20,959 nt of DNA, from the NCBI GenBank assembly GCA_002435835.1, contig DIVM01000162.1:2077-23035 (forward strand), in the 5' to 3' direction. Position 1 is the first letter of the stretch. Each line of letters begins with the position of its first letter. The stretch is from Firmicutes bacterium UBA6132 (lineage in GTDB: Bacteria; Bacillota_A; Clostridia; Tissierellales; Sedimentibacteraceae). The notes beneath the pieces are model-generated. The model ran no database searches. It was not told the origin of the DNA and saw only the letters and a list, made by a program, of their open reading frames with translations. This document shows positions 15,698 through 20,959 of the stretch, one piece after another. The translations under genes and the position numbers were made by a program.

Positions 15698-15737
15698 AAA
15701 ATCATGGATTCGCTATGAAAATTGAATCCATGATTTT
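15698..15737. terminator. Terminator between NdpA-type gene and small cysteine-rich gene
   Basis: AAAATCATGGATTC (15698-15711) pairs with its exact complement (15724-15737); a T-rich tail follows on the + strand and a weaker one on the - strand. It can serve both converging genes. Confidence 0.8.
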
Positions 15738-15800
15738 TGTTTTAATTAAGTTAAAAACAACTTTTAATCTTGTATATTAATAATTGAGTTGATTTATTTC

Positions 15801-15998
15801 TTAAAAATTTGCTTTTTCATACTTTCTTGTTTTTCCATTTTTCGGAGCAAGGCATCCATCATATCCCCAACCATCTAAAAATTGAATACGCTTTATTTTT
15901 ATAAGATTTATTTCTTCTTTCATTTTTTTATATTTTTCACACATATTGTGGCATAACATTTTTCTTTCATTGCATTTAAAACAACATTTATTATTCAT
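15801..15998 (-). CDS. Small cysteine-rich protein, 65 residues (possible zinc-binding)
   Basis: Not assigned to a named family. The first 16 residues of the protein after Met-Asn-Asn hold five cysteines and a His: CCFKCNERKMLCHNMC, followed by EKYKKMKEEI, a charged helix. The C-x-x-C plus C-H-x-x-C spacing suggests a small zinc or Fe-S site. The C-terminal half has a GWGYDGC segment and a basic tail. From memory, proteins with this CxxC...CHxxCEKY start occur in clostridial genomes and prophages (not checked). AGGGGTGA upstream of ATG 15998 supports translation. It is isolated between two long AT-rich spacers, with no phage genes nearby in this window. Confidence 0.6.
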   Translation of the reverse strand: MNNKCCFKCNERKMLCHNMCEKYKKMKEEINLIKIKRIQFLDGWGYDGCLAPKNGKTRKYEKANF

Positions 15999-16356
15999 AA
16001 ATTCACCCCTATAAAAATTTTATGAATCCTTATATGTATTTATACTATTTAAATATATATAAACTTTGTACTAAAAGTAAATTATTTGTATAACTTAATC
16101 ATTTGGAAAGTTTTAATTTTATGGGCAATATGACTAAAATTATGTATATTAAATTATATATTTAAAATAGTTATTCTTGAATGCTTTTTTAGGTAGTGAT
16201 TTTTTTGTTGTTTAAAAATAATGCTTAGTATAAAATAAATATAGTATAATTTAATATATTTCCATTACAGGAAATTATGTTGATTTTACTGCTTTTCTTA
16301 AAAGAAATAACATTATTAATTATAATTATATTATAGAACTATAAGAAGGTGAAATA
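15999..16356. other. 358-bp AT-rich intergenic region
   Basis: No gene is visible here. It should hold the divergent promoters of the cysteine-rich gene (-) and the uxaA-type pair (+). The only distinct signals are a TATAAT at 16245-16250 and a small palindrome at 16258-16275, annotated separately. Confidence 0.6.
16245..16275 (+). promoter_or_regulatory. -10 box and start-site palindrome before the uxaA-type pair
   Basis: TATAAT (16245-16250) is followed, at the expected transcription start, by ATTTCC (16258-16263), six bases, and GGAAAT (16270-16275), a 6-bp inverted repeat. It could be a repressor operator. The -35 (TGCTTA near 16222) is poor. About 80 bases of leader precede the start codon. 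Confidence 0.4.
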
Positions 16357-16656
16357 ATGGTTAATGCAGTTATAATGAACCAAAAAGATACAGTTGTAAC
16401 AGTTACGAAATATATATCAGTTAATGAAGATGTTGAATATAAATTGAATAAAGAAATTTATAAAATAAAAACATTTTCAAATATTCCCATGAATCATAAA
16501 ATTGCAATAAAGGATATTAAAAAGGGCGAAGCTATTTTGAAATATGGTGAGATAATAGGCTATGCAACGGATAATATAAATTTGGGTGATTATGTTCATA
16601 CACATAATTTAAGTAGCAATAAAATAATTCTTACGGAGGTTTTAGATGAAATTTAA
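16357..16656 (+). CDS. UxaA-type dehydratase small subunit (SAF domain)
   Basis: This 99-residue protein is the SAF-domain part of altronate/galactarate dehydratases, present here as a separate polypeptide. The family core is clear: NHKIAIKDIKKGEAILKYGE (46-65), IGYAT and GDYVHTHN (77-84), with two His that belong to the active-site or metal region. Separate small subunits are known for (2R)-sulfolactate sulfo-lyase (SuyA) and for some sugar-acid and hydroxyacid dehydratases. The gene overlaps the large-subunit gene by 11 bp, so equal synthesis is expected. AAGGT lies six bases before ATG 16357. Substrate cannot be assigned from sequence. Confidence 0.88.
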   Translation: MVNAVIMNQKDTVVTVTKYISVNEDVEYKLNKEIYKIKTFSNIPMNHKIAIKDIKKGEAILKYGEIIGYATDNINLGDYVHTHNLSSNKIILTEVLDEI

Positions 16657-17803
16657 TGGATATAAACGCTCTGATGGTCATGTTGGCATACGAAATCATG
16701 TTGTGGTAATGCCCGGAGTGATATGTGCTTCAGGAGTTGCTCAGAAAATTGCAAATAAAACTGACGTACAATATTTATATAATCCAAATGGCTGTGCACA
16801 AAATTCAAAAGATACTTCTATCACTGTTCAAATATTATCTGGAATGATTGCAAATGGTAATGTATATGGAGCTTTAATAGTGGGACTTGGCTGTGAAGGA
16901 ATATCTGAAGAAAAATATCTCCAAGAAATAAGAAAGAAAACAAATAAACCGATTTTTTATATAAGCATACAGAATGTTGGAGGAATTAATAAAACTGTTC
17001 AAAGAGGTATTGAAATAGTTAATGCATTAAAAGAAGAAGCAAATAAATGCGAAAGAGAAGTATGTGATTTGTCACATTTAATTTTAGGACTGGAATGTGG
17101 TGGCTCAGATCCAACATCAGGATTTTCATCAAATGCAGTATTAGGATTTGTATCTGATAAAATTGTTGACTTTGGCGGTACGTCAGTGCTCTGTGAAACT
17201 CCTGAAACAATAGGAGCAGAGCATATCCTTAAAAAAAGAGGATTGACACCAGAAATAGGACAACAATTATATGATACTATAATAAATTATGATAAAATGT
17301 TTAAAGAAAATGGTGAAGATATTAGAAGTTCCAATCCTTCACATGGCAATAAAAAAAGCGGCATAACCACATTGGAAGAAAAGTCATTAGGCTGTATTCA
17401 TAAAAGCGGTACAAAGCCATTTGTTGGAGTATATGAATATGGTCAAATAATAGATAAAAAAGGACTCGTGTTTATGGATGGAACTGCATATGATGTAGCG
17501 TCAGTTGTTTCTTTAATAGCAGGAGGAGCACAGTTAGTTGCATTTACCACAGGAATGGGAACTCCTGTTGGTAATGCTATTGCCCCTGTTTTAAAAATCA
17601 CTGGAAATAAACATACAGCTGAATTTTTAAATGACATGATTGATTTTGACTCAAGTAGAACCATAAGCGGAGAAAAAACAATAGAAGAGCTTGGAGAAGA
17701 TCTTTTAAATAAAATTATACATATTTGTAATGGTGAAGAAGTAAAAGCTGAAATAAATGGATTTTCTGATATGGCAATAAACCAATTCCATAGTTATGCT
17801 TAA
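16646..17803 (+). CDS. UxaA-type dehydratase large subunit
   Basis: This 385-residue protein matches the catalytic C-terminal part of altronate/galactarate dehydratases (UxaA/GarD) and SuyB. Family blocks: GYKRSDGHVGIRNHVVVMPG (5-24), NPNGCAQ with C50, GLGCEG with C83, LGLECGGSDPTSGFSSNAV with C151 and, near the C-terminus, TTGMGTPVGNAIAPVLKITGN-type residues followed by a DFDSSRTISGE segment. Members are metal-dependent lyases that remove water (or sulfite) from 2-hydroxyacids to yield 2-keto acids. GGAGG for this gene lies inside the small-subunit gene. Together they form a two-subunit enzyme whose substrate may be a sugar acid, sulfolactate or another hydroxyacid. No sugar-acid kinase, transporter or regulator is adjacent. 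No clear terminator follows the stop codon. Confidence 0.9.
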   Translation: MKFNGYKRSDGHVGIRNHVVVMPGVICASGVAQKIANKTDVQYLYNPNGCAQNSKDTSITVQILSGMIANGNVYGALIVGLGCEGISEEKYLQEIRKKTNKPIFYISIQNVGGINKTVQRGIEIVNALKEEANKCEREVCDLSHLILGLECGGSDPTSGFSSNAVLGFVSDKIVDFGGTSVLCETPETIGAEHILKKRGLTPEIGQQLYDTIINYDKMFKENGEDIRSSNPSHGNKKSGITTLEEKSLGCIHKSGTKPFVGVYEYGQIIDKKGLVFMDGTAYDVASVVSLIAGGAQLVAFTTGMGTPVGNAIAPVLKITGNKHTAEFLNDMIDFDSSRTISGEKTIEELGEDLLNKIIHICNGEEVKAEINGFSDMAINQFHSYA

Positions 17804-17906
17804 ATTCTTTTTAAAAAAATCGTTACAAGATAAAATTAAACATTTTGTATTATATGATTAAAATATGAAATAATATTAGAGAAATATATTCTAAGGAGAA
17901 TTTCAT

Positions 17907-18080
17907 ATGACAGATAATAGTAAAAAAAGCACAAGAAATAATAAAAAAGAAGATGGTAAATTCCATTCAAAACATATTAATCATAACCCACAAGCAGAAA
18001 GTGCAAGAGCAGTTTTTGGAAAAAAGGAAGGTAATTTTCAAAATAATGTAGATAGTAACCTCAGCGAAAATAAAAAATAA
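17907..18080 (+). CDS. Small basic protein, 57 residues (CPC_1213-like)
   Basis: ATG 17907 is preceded by CTAAGGAGA at ideal spacing and the frame runs to TAA 18078-18080. The protein is Lys/Asn-rich and hydrophilic, with KKEDGKFHSKHINHNPQAES (13-32) followed by ARAVFGKKEG. This resembles the short clostridial proteins that databases call CPC_1213 family (from memory, not checked), whose function is unknown. There is no signal peptide or membrane segment. A strong terminator sits 22 bp after the stop, which supports a real monocistronic gene. Confidence 0.75.
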   Translation: MTDNSKKSTRNNKKEDGKFHSKHINHNPQAESARAVFGKKEGNFQNNVDSNLSENKK

Positions 18081-18102
18081 TTGTAATACTTTGTAATCAA
18101 GC

Positions 18103-18127
18103 AGGATGTATTAAAAAAATACATCCT
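18103..18127 (+). terminator. Terminator after the 57-residue protein gene
   Basis: AGGATGTATT (18103-18112), five A, and the exact complement AATACATCCT (18118-18127), then a T run. Confidence 0.85.
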
Positions 18128-18198
18128 TTTAAGTTTTTAATATTTAATAACTATAAATAAAATGTTAAATACAATGAAGATTTTATTATATATTAACA

Positions 18199-18227
18199 TT
18201 GTAAATATTCAAAGGTTAAGGTATAAT
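18199..18227 (+). promoter_or_regulatory. Promoter of the VOC-family gene
   Basis: TTGTAA (18199-18204), 17-base spacer, TATAAT (18222-18227), 53 bp before the start codon. Confidence 0.65.
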
Positions 18228-18280
18228 ATTCCAAATTATAAGTGCGCTAAATTTAATAAATAAATACTAAGGAGAAAATT

Positions 18281-18709
18281 ATGTCAATAAATGTTTTTGT
18301 TAATTTTAACGGTAATTGTAGAGATGCTGTAGAATTTTATGCGGAAGTTTTTGATAATCAACAACCTCAAATAACGTCATTTAAGGATGCACCTCAAAAT
18401 CCAGATCATCCTCCTCTTCCTAACGAAGCACAAAATTTAGTAATGTTCGCTTCTTTAAAAATTAGTGGAAGCGATATAATGTTTTCTGATACATTTCCTG
18501 GCATGCCTTTTAATGTAGGAAATAATATTAGTTTAACTGTAGTGGATGAAGATGTTGAAAAATTAAAAACATATTTTAATAAAATAAAAATAGGTGGCAC
18601 TGTTGAAATGGATTTACAAGAAACATTTTGGAGTAAATGTTATGGTATGGTAATTGATAAGTTTGGGATACCATGGCAGTTCAGTCATGCAGGGGAAGAA
18701 AGATATTAA
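18281..18709 (+). CDS. VOC superfamily protein, PhnB/glyoxalase-like
   Basis: This 142-residue cytosolic protein belongs to the vicinal oxygen chelate superfamily, PhnB-like branch. The pattern VFVNFNGNCRDAVEFYAEVF (5-24) is the typical first beta-alpha-beta unit; NLVMFASLKISGSDIMFSDT lies in the middle, then NISLTVVDEDVEKLKTYFNK and a C-terminal FWSKCYGMVIDKFGIPWQFS that closes the second module. These proteins are found in many bacteria with no firm substrate; some are linked to methylglyoxal or antibiotic chemistry. AAGGAG precedes ATG 18281. It has its own promoter; a weak hairpin follows it. Confidence 0.85.
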   Translation: MSINVFVNFNGNCRDAVEFYAEVFDNQQPQITSFKDAPQNPDHPPLPNEAQNLVMFASLKISGSDIMFSDTFPGMPFNVGNNISLTVVDEDVEKLKTYFNKIKIGGTVEMDLQETFWSKCYGMVIDKFGIPWQFSHAGEERY

Positions 18710-18734
18710 TAATTAATTTTTAAATATATTGGGA

Positions 18735-18755
18735 TGAATCTTGTATAAAGATTTG
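18735..18755 (+). terminator. Weak candidate terminator after the VOC gene
   Basis: AATCTT (18737-18742) pairs with AAGATT (18748-18753), extendable by two G-T pairs, followed by TCTCTTTTT. The stem is AT-rich, so efficiency would be low. Confidence 0.35.
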
Positions 18756-18794
18756 TCTCTTTTTAATTTAAATAAAATTAAAAAAAATTTATAT

Positions 18795-18856
18795 TTGATT
18801 AATATTAGAATATTTCATATAATAAAATTAAGTAAATACATATATTACTTAAATTT
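18795..18856 (+). promoter_or_regulatory. Promoter and start-site palindrome of the nitroreductase gene
   Basis: TTGATT (18795-18800), 17-base spacer and TATAAT (18818-18823) form a good promoter. Immediately after it, 18824-18835 and 18845-18856 form an inverted repeat matching at 11 of 12 positions (core TTAAGTAA / TTACTTAA) that covers the predicted start of transcription and ends exactly at the GGAGG. It could be a repressor operator or a hairpin hiding the ribosome binding site. Confidence 0.5.
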
Positions 18857-18865
18857 GGAGGATAA

Positions 18866-19708
18866 ATGGATTTTCAAAAATCAGTTACCGAAATTATTAA
18901 ATCGAGATATTCATGCAGAACTTTTGACTCGAAAAATATAGAGAATGAAACTCTTAATAAATTAAATGATTATATAGAAAAGATCAATGATGAAGCTAAA
19001 TCAGCTAAAATAAATTTAAGATTTTTATATGTTAGTAGTAAAGAAAATTCAAATAAATCAATCAATAAACTTGGAACTTATGGAGTAATTTCTGGGGCAG
19101 AATCATTTATCATAGGAATTGCAGATAAAGATAATCATGATGCTTTGAAATTTGGATATTTATATGAAAAATTAATTTTATTTGCTACAGATTTAGGTCT
19201 TAATACATGTTGGCTTGGAGGAACATTTAATAAAAATGATTTTCAACAAAATTCAAGTTTGCTTGAAAATGAATTTATACCAATAGTTTCTCCAGTTGGT
19301 TATAAAAAAAGTAAACCCCGTATTTTTGAAACTGCTATGAGGGCTGTCGTAGGAGCAAATAACAGAAAGCCTTGGAATGAATTATTTTTTGATGAAAATA
19401 TTTCAAAACCATTAAATGAAAGTGCTGATAAATATGTTGTTCCACTTCAAATGGTTAGGTTAGGACCTTCAGCTTCAAATAAACAACCTTGGAGAATTAT
19501 TAAAAATAAAAATATGTATCACTTCTTTATTTGTAGAACAAAAGGATATGGCGTAATGTCATATGATATGCAAATAAACGATATTGGTATTGCAATGTGC
19601 CATTTTGAATTATCTTCAAATCAGTTGGGGTTAAGTGGCAATTGGCAAAAAATAAATAATATAAATAATCTTGAAGAATGGGAATATATTATTTCTTGGG
19701 TTTCTTAA
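18866..19708 (+). CDS. Nitroreductase family protein, TM1586-type
   Basis: This 280-residue protein is a flavin-dependent nitroreductase-fold protein in which two half-size modules are joined, as in the TM1586-type family (PF14512). The N-terminal module has RYSCRTFDSKNIENETLNKL (14-33), the FMN phosphate-binding Arg pattern, and the segment FATDLGLNTCWLGGTFNK in the middle. The second module has LGPSASNKQPWR (a typical SxxNxQPW FMN/substrate loop) and DIGIAMCHFELSSNQLGLSG near the end. It probably reduces quinones or nitro compounds using NAD(P)H in the cytoplasm; the natural substrate is unknown. GGAGG precedes ATG 18866. An overlapping frame starting at 18741 is not a gene. Its promoter carries a start-site palindrome. 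Confidence 0.88.
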   Translation: MDFQKSVTEIIKSRYSCRTFDSKNIENETLNKLNDYIEKINDEAKSAKINLRFLYVSSKENSNKSINKLGTYGVISGAESFIIGIADKDNHDALKFGYLYEKLILFATDLGLNTCWLGGTFNKNDFQQNSSLLENEFIPIVSPVGYKKSKPRIFETAMRAVVGANNRKPWNELFFDENISKPLNESADKYVVPLQMVRLGPSASNKQPWRIIKNKNMYHFFICRTKGYGVMSYDMQINDIGIAMCHFELSSNQLGLSGNWQKINNINNLEEWEYIISWVS

Positions 19709-19737
19709 GAATATTGAATTTAATTTTTCTTCTATCA

Positions 19738-19767
19738 TTTACAATTTAGTAGATTGTATAGTATAAT
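19738..19767 (+). promoter_or_regulatory. Promoter of the ywbE transcript
   Basis: TTTACA (19738-19743, 5/6 match), 18-base spacer, TATAAT (19762-19767). Transcription would begin near 19774, at the 5' side of the structured leader. ACAAT (19741-19745) and ATTGT (19753-19757) form a small inverted repeat inside the spacer. Confidence 0.65.
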
Positions 19768-19768
19768 A

Positions 19769-19836
19769 TGATTACCACCCTTCTGAAAGATCGCTTGCAG
19801 AAAAAAGTCGTGAAACGACTTTCTGGTAAACAATCA
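19769..19836 (+). ncRNA. Candidate structured leader RNA upstream of ywbE (multi-branched)
   Basis: The 5' leader folds by eye into a closed three-way structure. The outer stem joins TTACCA (19772-19777) to TGGTAA (19824-19829), with TGAT (19769-19772) able to extend to ATCA (19833-19836) across a bulge. Inside are hairpin TTCTG (19781-19785) with CAGAA (19798-19802) and hairpin AAAGTCG (19804-19810) with CGACTTT (19816-19822), loop TGAAA. No T run follows, so it is not a terminator. It is richer in G+C than the surrounding spacer. CCTT at 19779-19782 could alternatively pair with the AAGG of the ywbE ribosome binding site (19851-19854). I cannot match it to a known riboswitch class; a cis-regulatory RNA is inferred. 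Confidence 0.5.
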
Positions 19837-19868
19837 TAATATATCTATGAAAGGAATTAAATCATATT

Positions 19869-20060
19869 ATGGATGGAACTAAAAGAAATGATGTTAAAAT
19901 TGGAGCTACAGTAATGGTTGTACAAAAGCAAGATCAACGAAGTGGCAAGCTTACTGAAGGTATAGTTAAAAGAATTCTTACCAATTCAGCTGATCATCAT
20001 CATGGTATAAAAGTTATGCTTGAGAGTGGAATTGTTGGTAGAGTTAAAGAGATAAAATAA
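19869..20060 (+). CDS. ywbE: YwbE family protein
   Basis: This 63-residue protein is a clear homologue of Bacillus YwbE (DUF2196). Diagnostic blocks are MDGTKRNDVKIG, VQKQDQRSGKLTEGIVKRIL (18-37) and HHHGIKVMLESGIVGRVKEI. The fold is probably a small KOW/SH3-like beta barrel, hinting at RNA or ribosome binding; the function is not established. The start is set by the family's MxGxKR beginning; the AAAGGA ribosome binding site is 13 bases upstream, longer than usual. The gene is preceded by the structured leader and followed after 42 bp by a 46-residue lysine-rich gene before the terminator, so the two are probably one transcript. Confidence 0.92.
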   Translation: MDGTKRNDVKIGATVMVVQKQDQRSGKLTEGIVKRILTNSADHHHGIKVMLESGIVGRVKEIK

Positions 20061-20102
20061 GATTAATATAATATAAATAATTTTAAAAAAAGGGAGATAA
20101 AA

Positions 20103-20243
20103 ATGGGCGATAGAAGTATTAAAAAAGAAGTAAAAAAGAAAAAGAAAAAAACTGACGAAGTAACTTATGTTCCATCAGTGCCATATGATAGACCAGTAAT
20201 GACTCAACCAGAATTAATTAAAAAGAAGAAAAAGCCAAACTAA
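20103..20243 (+). CDS. Small lysine-rich protein, 46 residues
   Basis: AGGGAG (20091-20096) precedes ATG 20103, and the frame ends at TAA 20241-20243. The protein has two lysine clusters (IKKEVKKKKKK at 6-16 and IKKKKKPN at the C-terminus) that flank a Pro/Tyr/Val segment VTYVPSVPYDRPVMTQPEL. There is no membrane segment. Such charge and size are typical of nucleic-acid- or ribosome-binding peptides; this is inference and I know no named family for it. It follows ywbE without an intervening terminator and a strong terminator comes 17 bp later, so it is probably co-expressed with ywbE. Confidence 0.7.
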   Translation: MGDRSIKKEVKKKKKKTDEVTYVPSVPYDRPVMTQPELIKKKKKPN

Positions 20244-20260
20244 AAAATAAATAGTACTCA

Positions 20261-20311
20261 AAAAATACCTTATATGTAGTTAGTAAAATTACTACTTTAT
20301 AGGGTATTTTT
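20261..20311 (+). terminator. Terminator of the ywbE transcript
   Basis: AAAAATACC (20261-20269) pairs with GGTATTTTT (20303-20311). Inside, GTAGT (20276-20280) pairs with ACTAC (20291-20295), giving a long two-part hairpin that ends in a T run. Confidence 0.75.
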
Positions 20312-20320
20312 ATTTATATT

Positions 20321-20360
20321 AAAACCCCTTTTGATTATATTTATAGACAAAAGGGGTTTT
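20321..20360 (-). terminator. Terminator of the barnase-barstar transcript (bidirectional)
   Basis: AAAACCCCTTTTG (20321-20333) and its exact complement (20348-20360) form a 13-bp stem with a 14-base loop, T-rich on both sides. It lies just beyond the barstar stop on the minus strand and backs up the ywbE terminator on the plus strand. Confidence 0.8.
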
Positions 20361-20379
20361 TACATAATTACATATTATA

Positions 20380-20402
20380 TTAATTAATTAATTAATTAAT
20401 TA
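20380..20402. repeat. TTAA tetranucleotide repeat across the barstar stop codon
   Basis: Five full TTAA units plus three bases. The stop codon of the minus-strand barstar gene (20394-20392) and its last two codons lie inside it, so changes in unit number would alter only the extreme C-terminus. Confidence 0.85.
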
Positions 20403-20664
20403 TTTTAAAACTTAATTTATTATTTTCTTCGGAAACTTCATAAAAAATATCCAATAAATTTTCAGCGTATTCATTTAAATTTTCATTTAATATATTTAAA
20501 TTTATTAATTCAATGTCAGTTTGGCTGCTTATAGTGCTTAATAAATCCCAAAGAGCATCTAAATTTTCACCATAGTATGAAGGGAAATTAAACTGTTCTT
20601 TTATGTATTTATGAGTTTGTATTATGGAAGTCATTTTATTTCCATCTAAAATTATATTTTTCAT
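20392..20664 (-). CDS. Barstar family ribonuclease inhibitor
   Basis: This 90-residue acidic protein matches barstar: it begins MKNIILDGNKM, has the helix with FPSYYGENLDALWDLL (about 26-41) that plugs the barnase active site, and a C-terminal strand LSFKIIN. The Tyr/Asn/Asp residues of this motif correspond to the barnase-contacting region of barstar. It would keep the neighbouring ribonuclease inactive inside the producing cell. A GTG two codons upstream (20670) is in frame but lies within the ribosome binding site; ATG 20664 has AGAGG five bases before it and is chosen. The gene starts nine bases after the barnase stop, so synthesis is translationally coupled to the toxin. Confidence 0.9.
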   Translation of the reverse strand: MKNIILDGNKMTSIIQTHKYIKEQFNFPSYYGENLDALWDLLSTISSQTDIELINLNILNENLNEYAENLLDIFYEVSEENNKLSFKIIN

Positions 20665-20673
20665 ATGCACCTC

Positions 20674-20959
20674 TTAATATAACTGTGTAAATGTTTCATA
20701 ATGGTCATCGGTATAATAAATTAAACCATCATTTGAATAGACAATTCTTTCGGCGCCTCTGAAACCACCTTCATAATTAACGTCACATTCATACCATTTT
20801 CGACCTGATTTTGTAGGAAGTTTTTTTTCACGGTTTCCAAAATAATCTCCACCAATACTCATTTGGTCAGTAACTTCCCAAAGATTTCCTTCTTCGCTTT
20901 TCCATCCCAATGCTTCAGCTTCTTTTTTAGTAATGAAGTTCGAAGGAAGTTTACCATAT
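20674..20959 (-). CDS. Barnase-type ribonuclease, C-terminal part (start outside window)
   Basis: The frame is open to the window end and gives 94 residues aligned with the C-terminal part of barnase/RNase Ba, an extracellular guanyl-preferring ribonuclease. Recognisable blocks are LPSNFITKKEAEALGW, SIGGDYFGNREKKLP, SGRKWYECDVNYEGGFRGAE and DDHYETFT. The catalytic set is preserved by alignment with barnase: Glu73 (the E in KWYEC), Arg83 (GFRG), Arg87 (ERIVY) and His102 (DDHY). The N-terminus is missing, so I cannot tell whether this is a simple secreted RNase or the toxin domain at the end of a larger polymorphic toxin. The barstar gene follows immediately. Confidence 0.92.
   Translation of the reverse strand, partial: YGKLPSNFITKKEAEALGWKSEEGNLWEVTDQMSIGGDYFGNREKKLPTKSGRKWYECDVNYEGGFRGAERIVYSNDGLIYYTDDHYETFTQLY

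Noticed and set aside
18741..18941. Open frame overlapping the nitroreductase start
   Set aside because: It runs through the promoter and the palindrome, has AT-rich random composition and no ribosome binding site.
19769..19836. Assignment of the ywbE leader to purine, c-di-GMP, preQ1, ZTP or T-box classes
   Set aside because: None of the conserved cores of these classes that I know can be found in the sequence, and there is no anti-terminator/terminator pair.
1..20959. CRISPR array, tRNA, rRNA, insertion sequence or prophage
   Set aside because: No spaced direct repeats, cloverleaf, rRNA segments, transposase, integrase or phage structural genes were seen on either strand.

Overview
The window is AT-rich, uses strong AGGAGG-type ribosome binding sites, has several TTG starts and short intergenic U-tailed hairpins. 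It encodes an [FeFe]-hydrogenase, a ferritin-like diiron protein, tripartite tricarboxylate transporter (TTT) genes and small lysine-rich or cysteine-rich proteins. Together these suggest a strict anaerobe of the low-GC Bacillota (Clostridia or a relative). I cannot name the genus. No rRNA, tRNA, CRISPR array, insertion sequence or phage structural gene is visible.

Layout. Positions 1-6249 hold a carboxylate uptake and catabolism operon on the + strand: the C-terminal part of an MmgE/PrpD protein, a LarA-type nickel racemase/epimerase homologue, TctC-like lipoprotein, TctB, TctA and a GntR/FCD regulator, closed by a terminator. Positions 6290-7500 hold a minimal DEAD-box RNA helicase. Positions 7536-8432 carry a ferritin-like protein (-) divergent from an 89-residue unknown protein (+). 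Positions 8466-10313 carry an HxlR-type regulator followed by a divergent [FeFe]-hydrogenase-like protein. Positions 10318-13598 form a minus-strand three-gene cassette: VTC-type polyphosphate polymerase domain protein, DUF4956 membrane protein and a beta-helix lipoprotein of the DUF4353/Cthe_2159 type. Positions 13677-14478 encode a zinc-dependent phospholipase C-like protein without a signal peptide. Positions 14599-15737 encode a 37-kDa nucleoid-associated (NdpA/YejK) family protein. A small cysteine-rich protein (-) lies at 15801-15998.

The right third carries a split UxaA-type dehydratase (SAF small subunit plus large subunit, 16357-17803), a 57-residue basic protein, a VOC/PhnB-like protein, a TM1586-type nitroreductase, then ywbE with a strikingly structured leader and a 46-residue lysine-rich partner. 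At the right edge, on the minus strand, is a barnase-type ribonuclease (its start is outside the window) followed tightly by a barstar-type inhibitor.

How the genes work together. The TTT genes would import a carboxylic acid, and MmgE/PrpD plus LarA would isomerise, dehydrate or decarboxylate it under GntR control; the substrate cannot be read from the sequence. The VTC-DUF4956-DUF4353 cassette looks like a membrane-linked polymer synthesis or surface system. Most other genes are single transcription units with recognisable promoters and bidirectional terminators. The two items I rate highest for novelty are the multi-branched RNA leader of ywbE and the VTC cassette.
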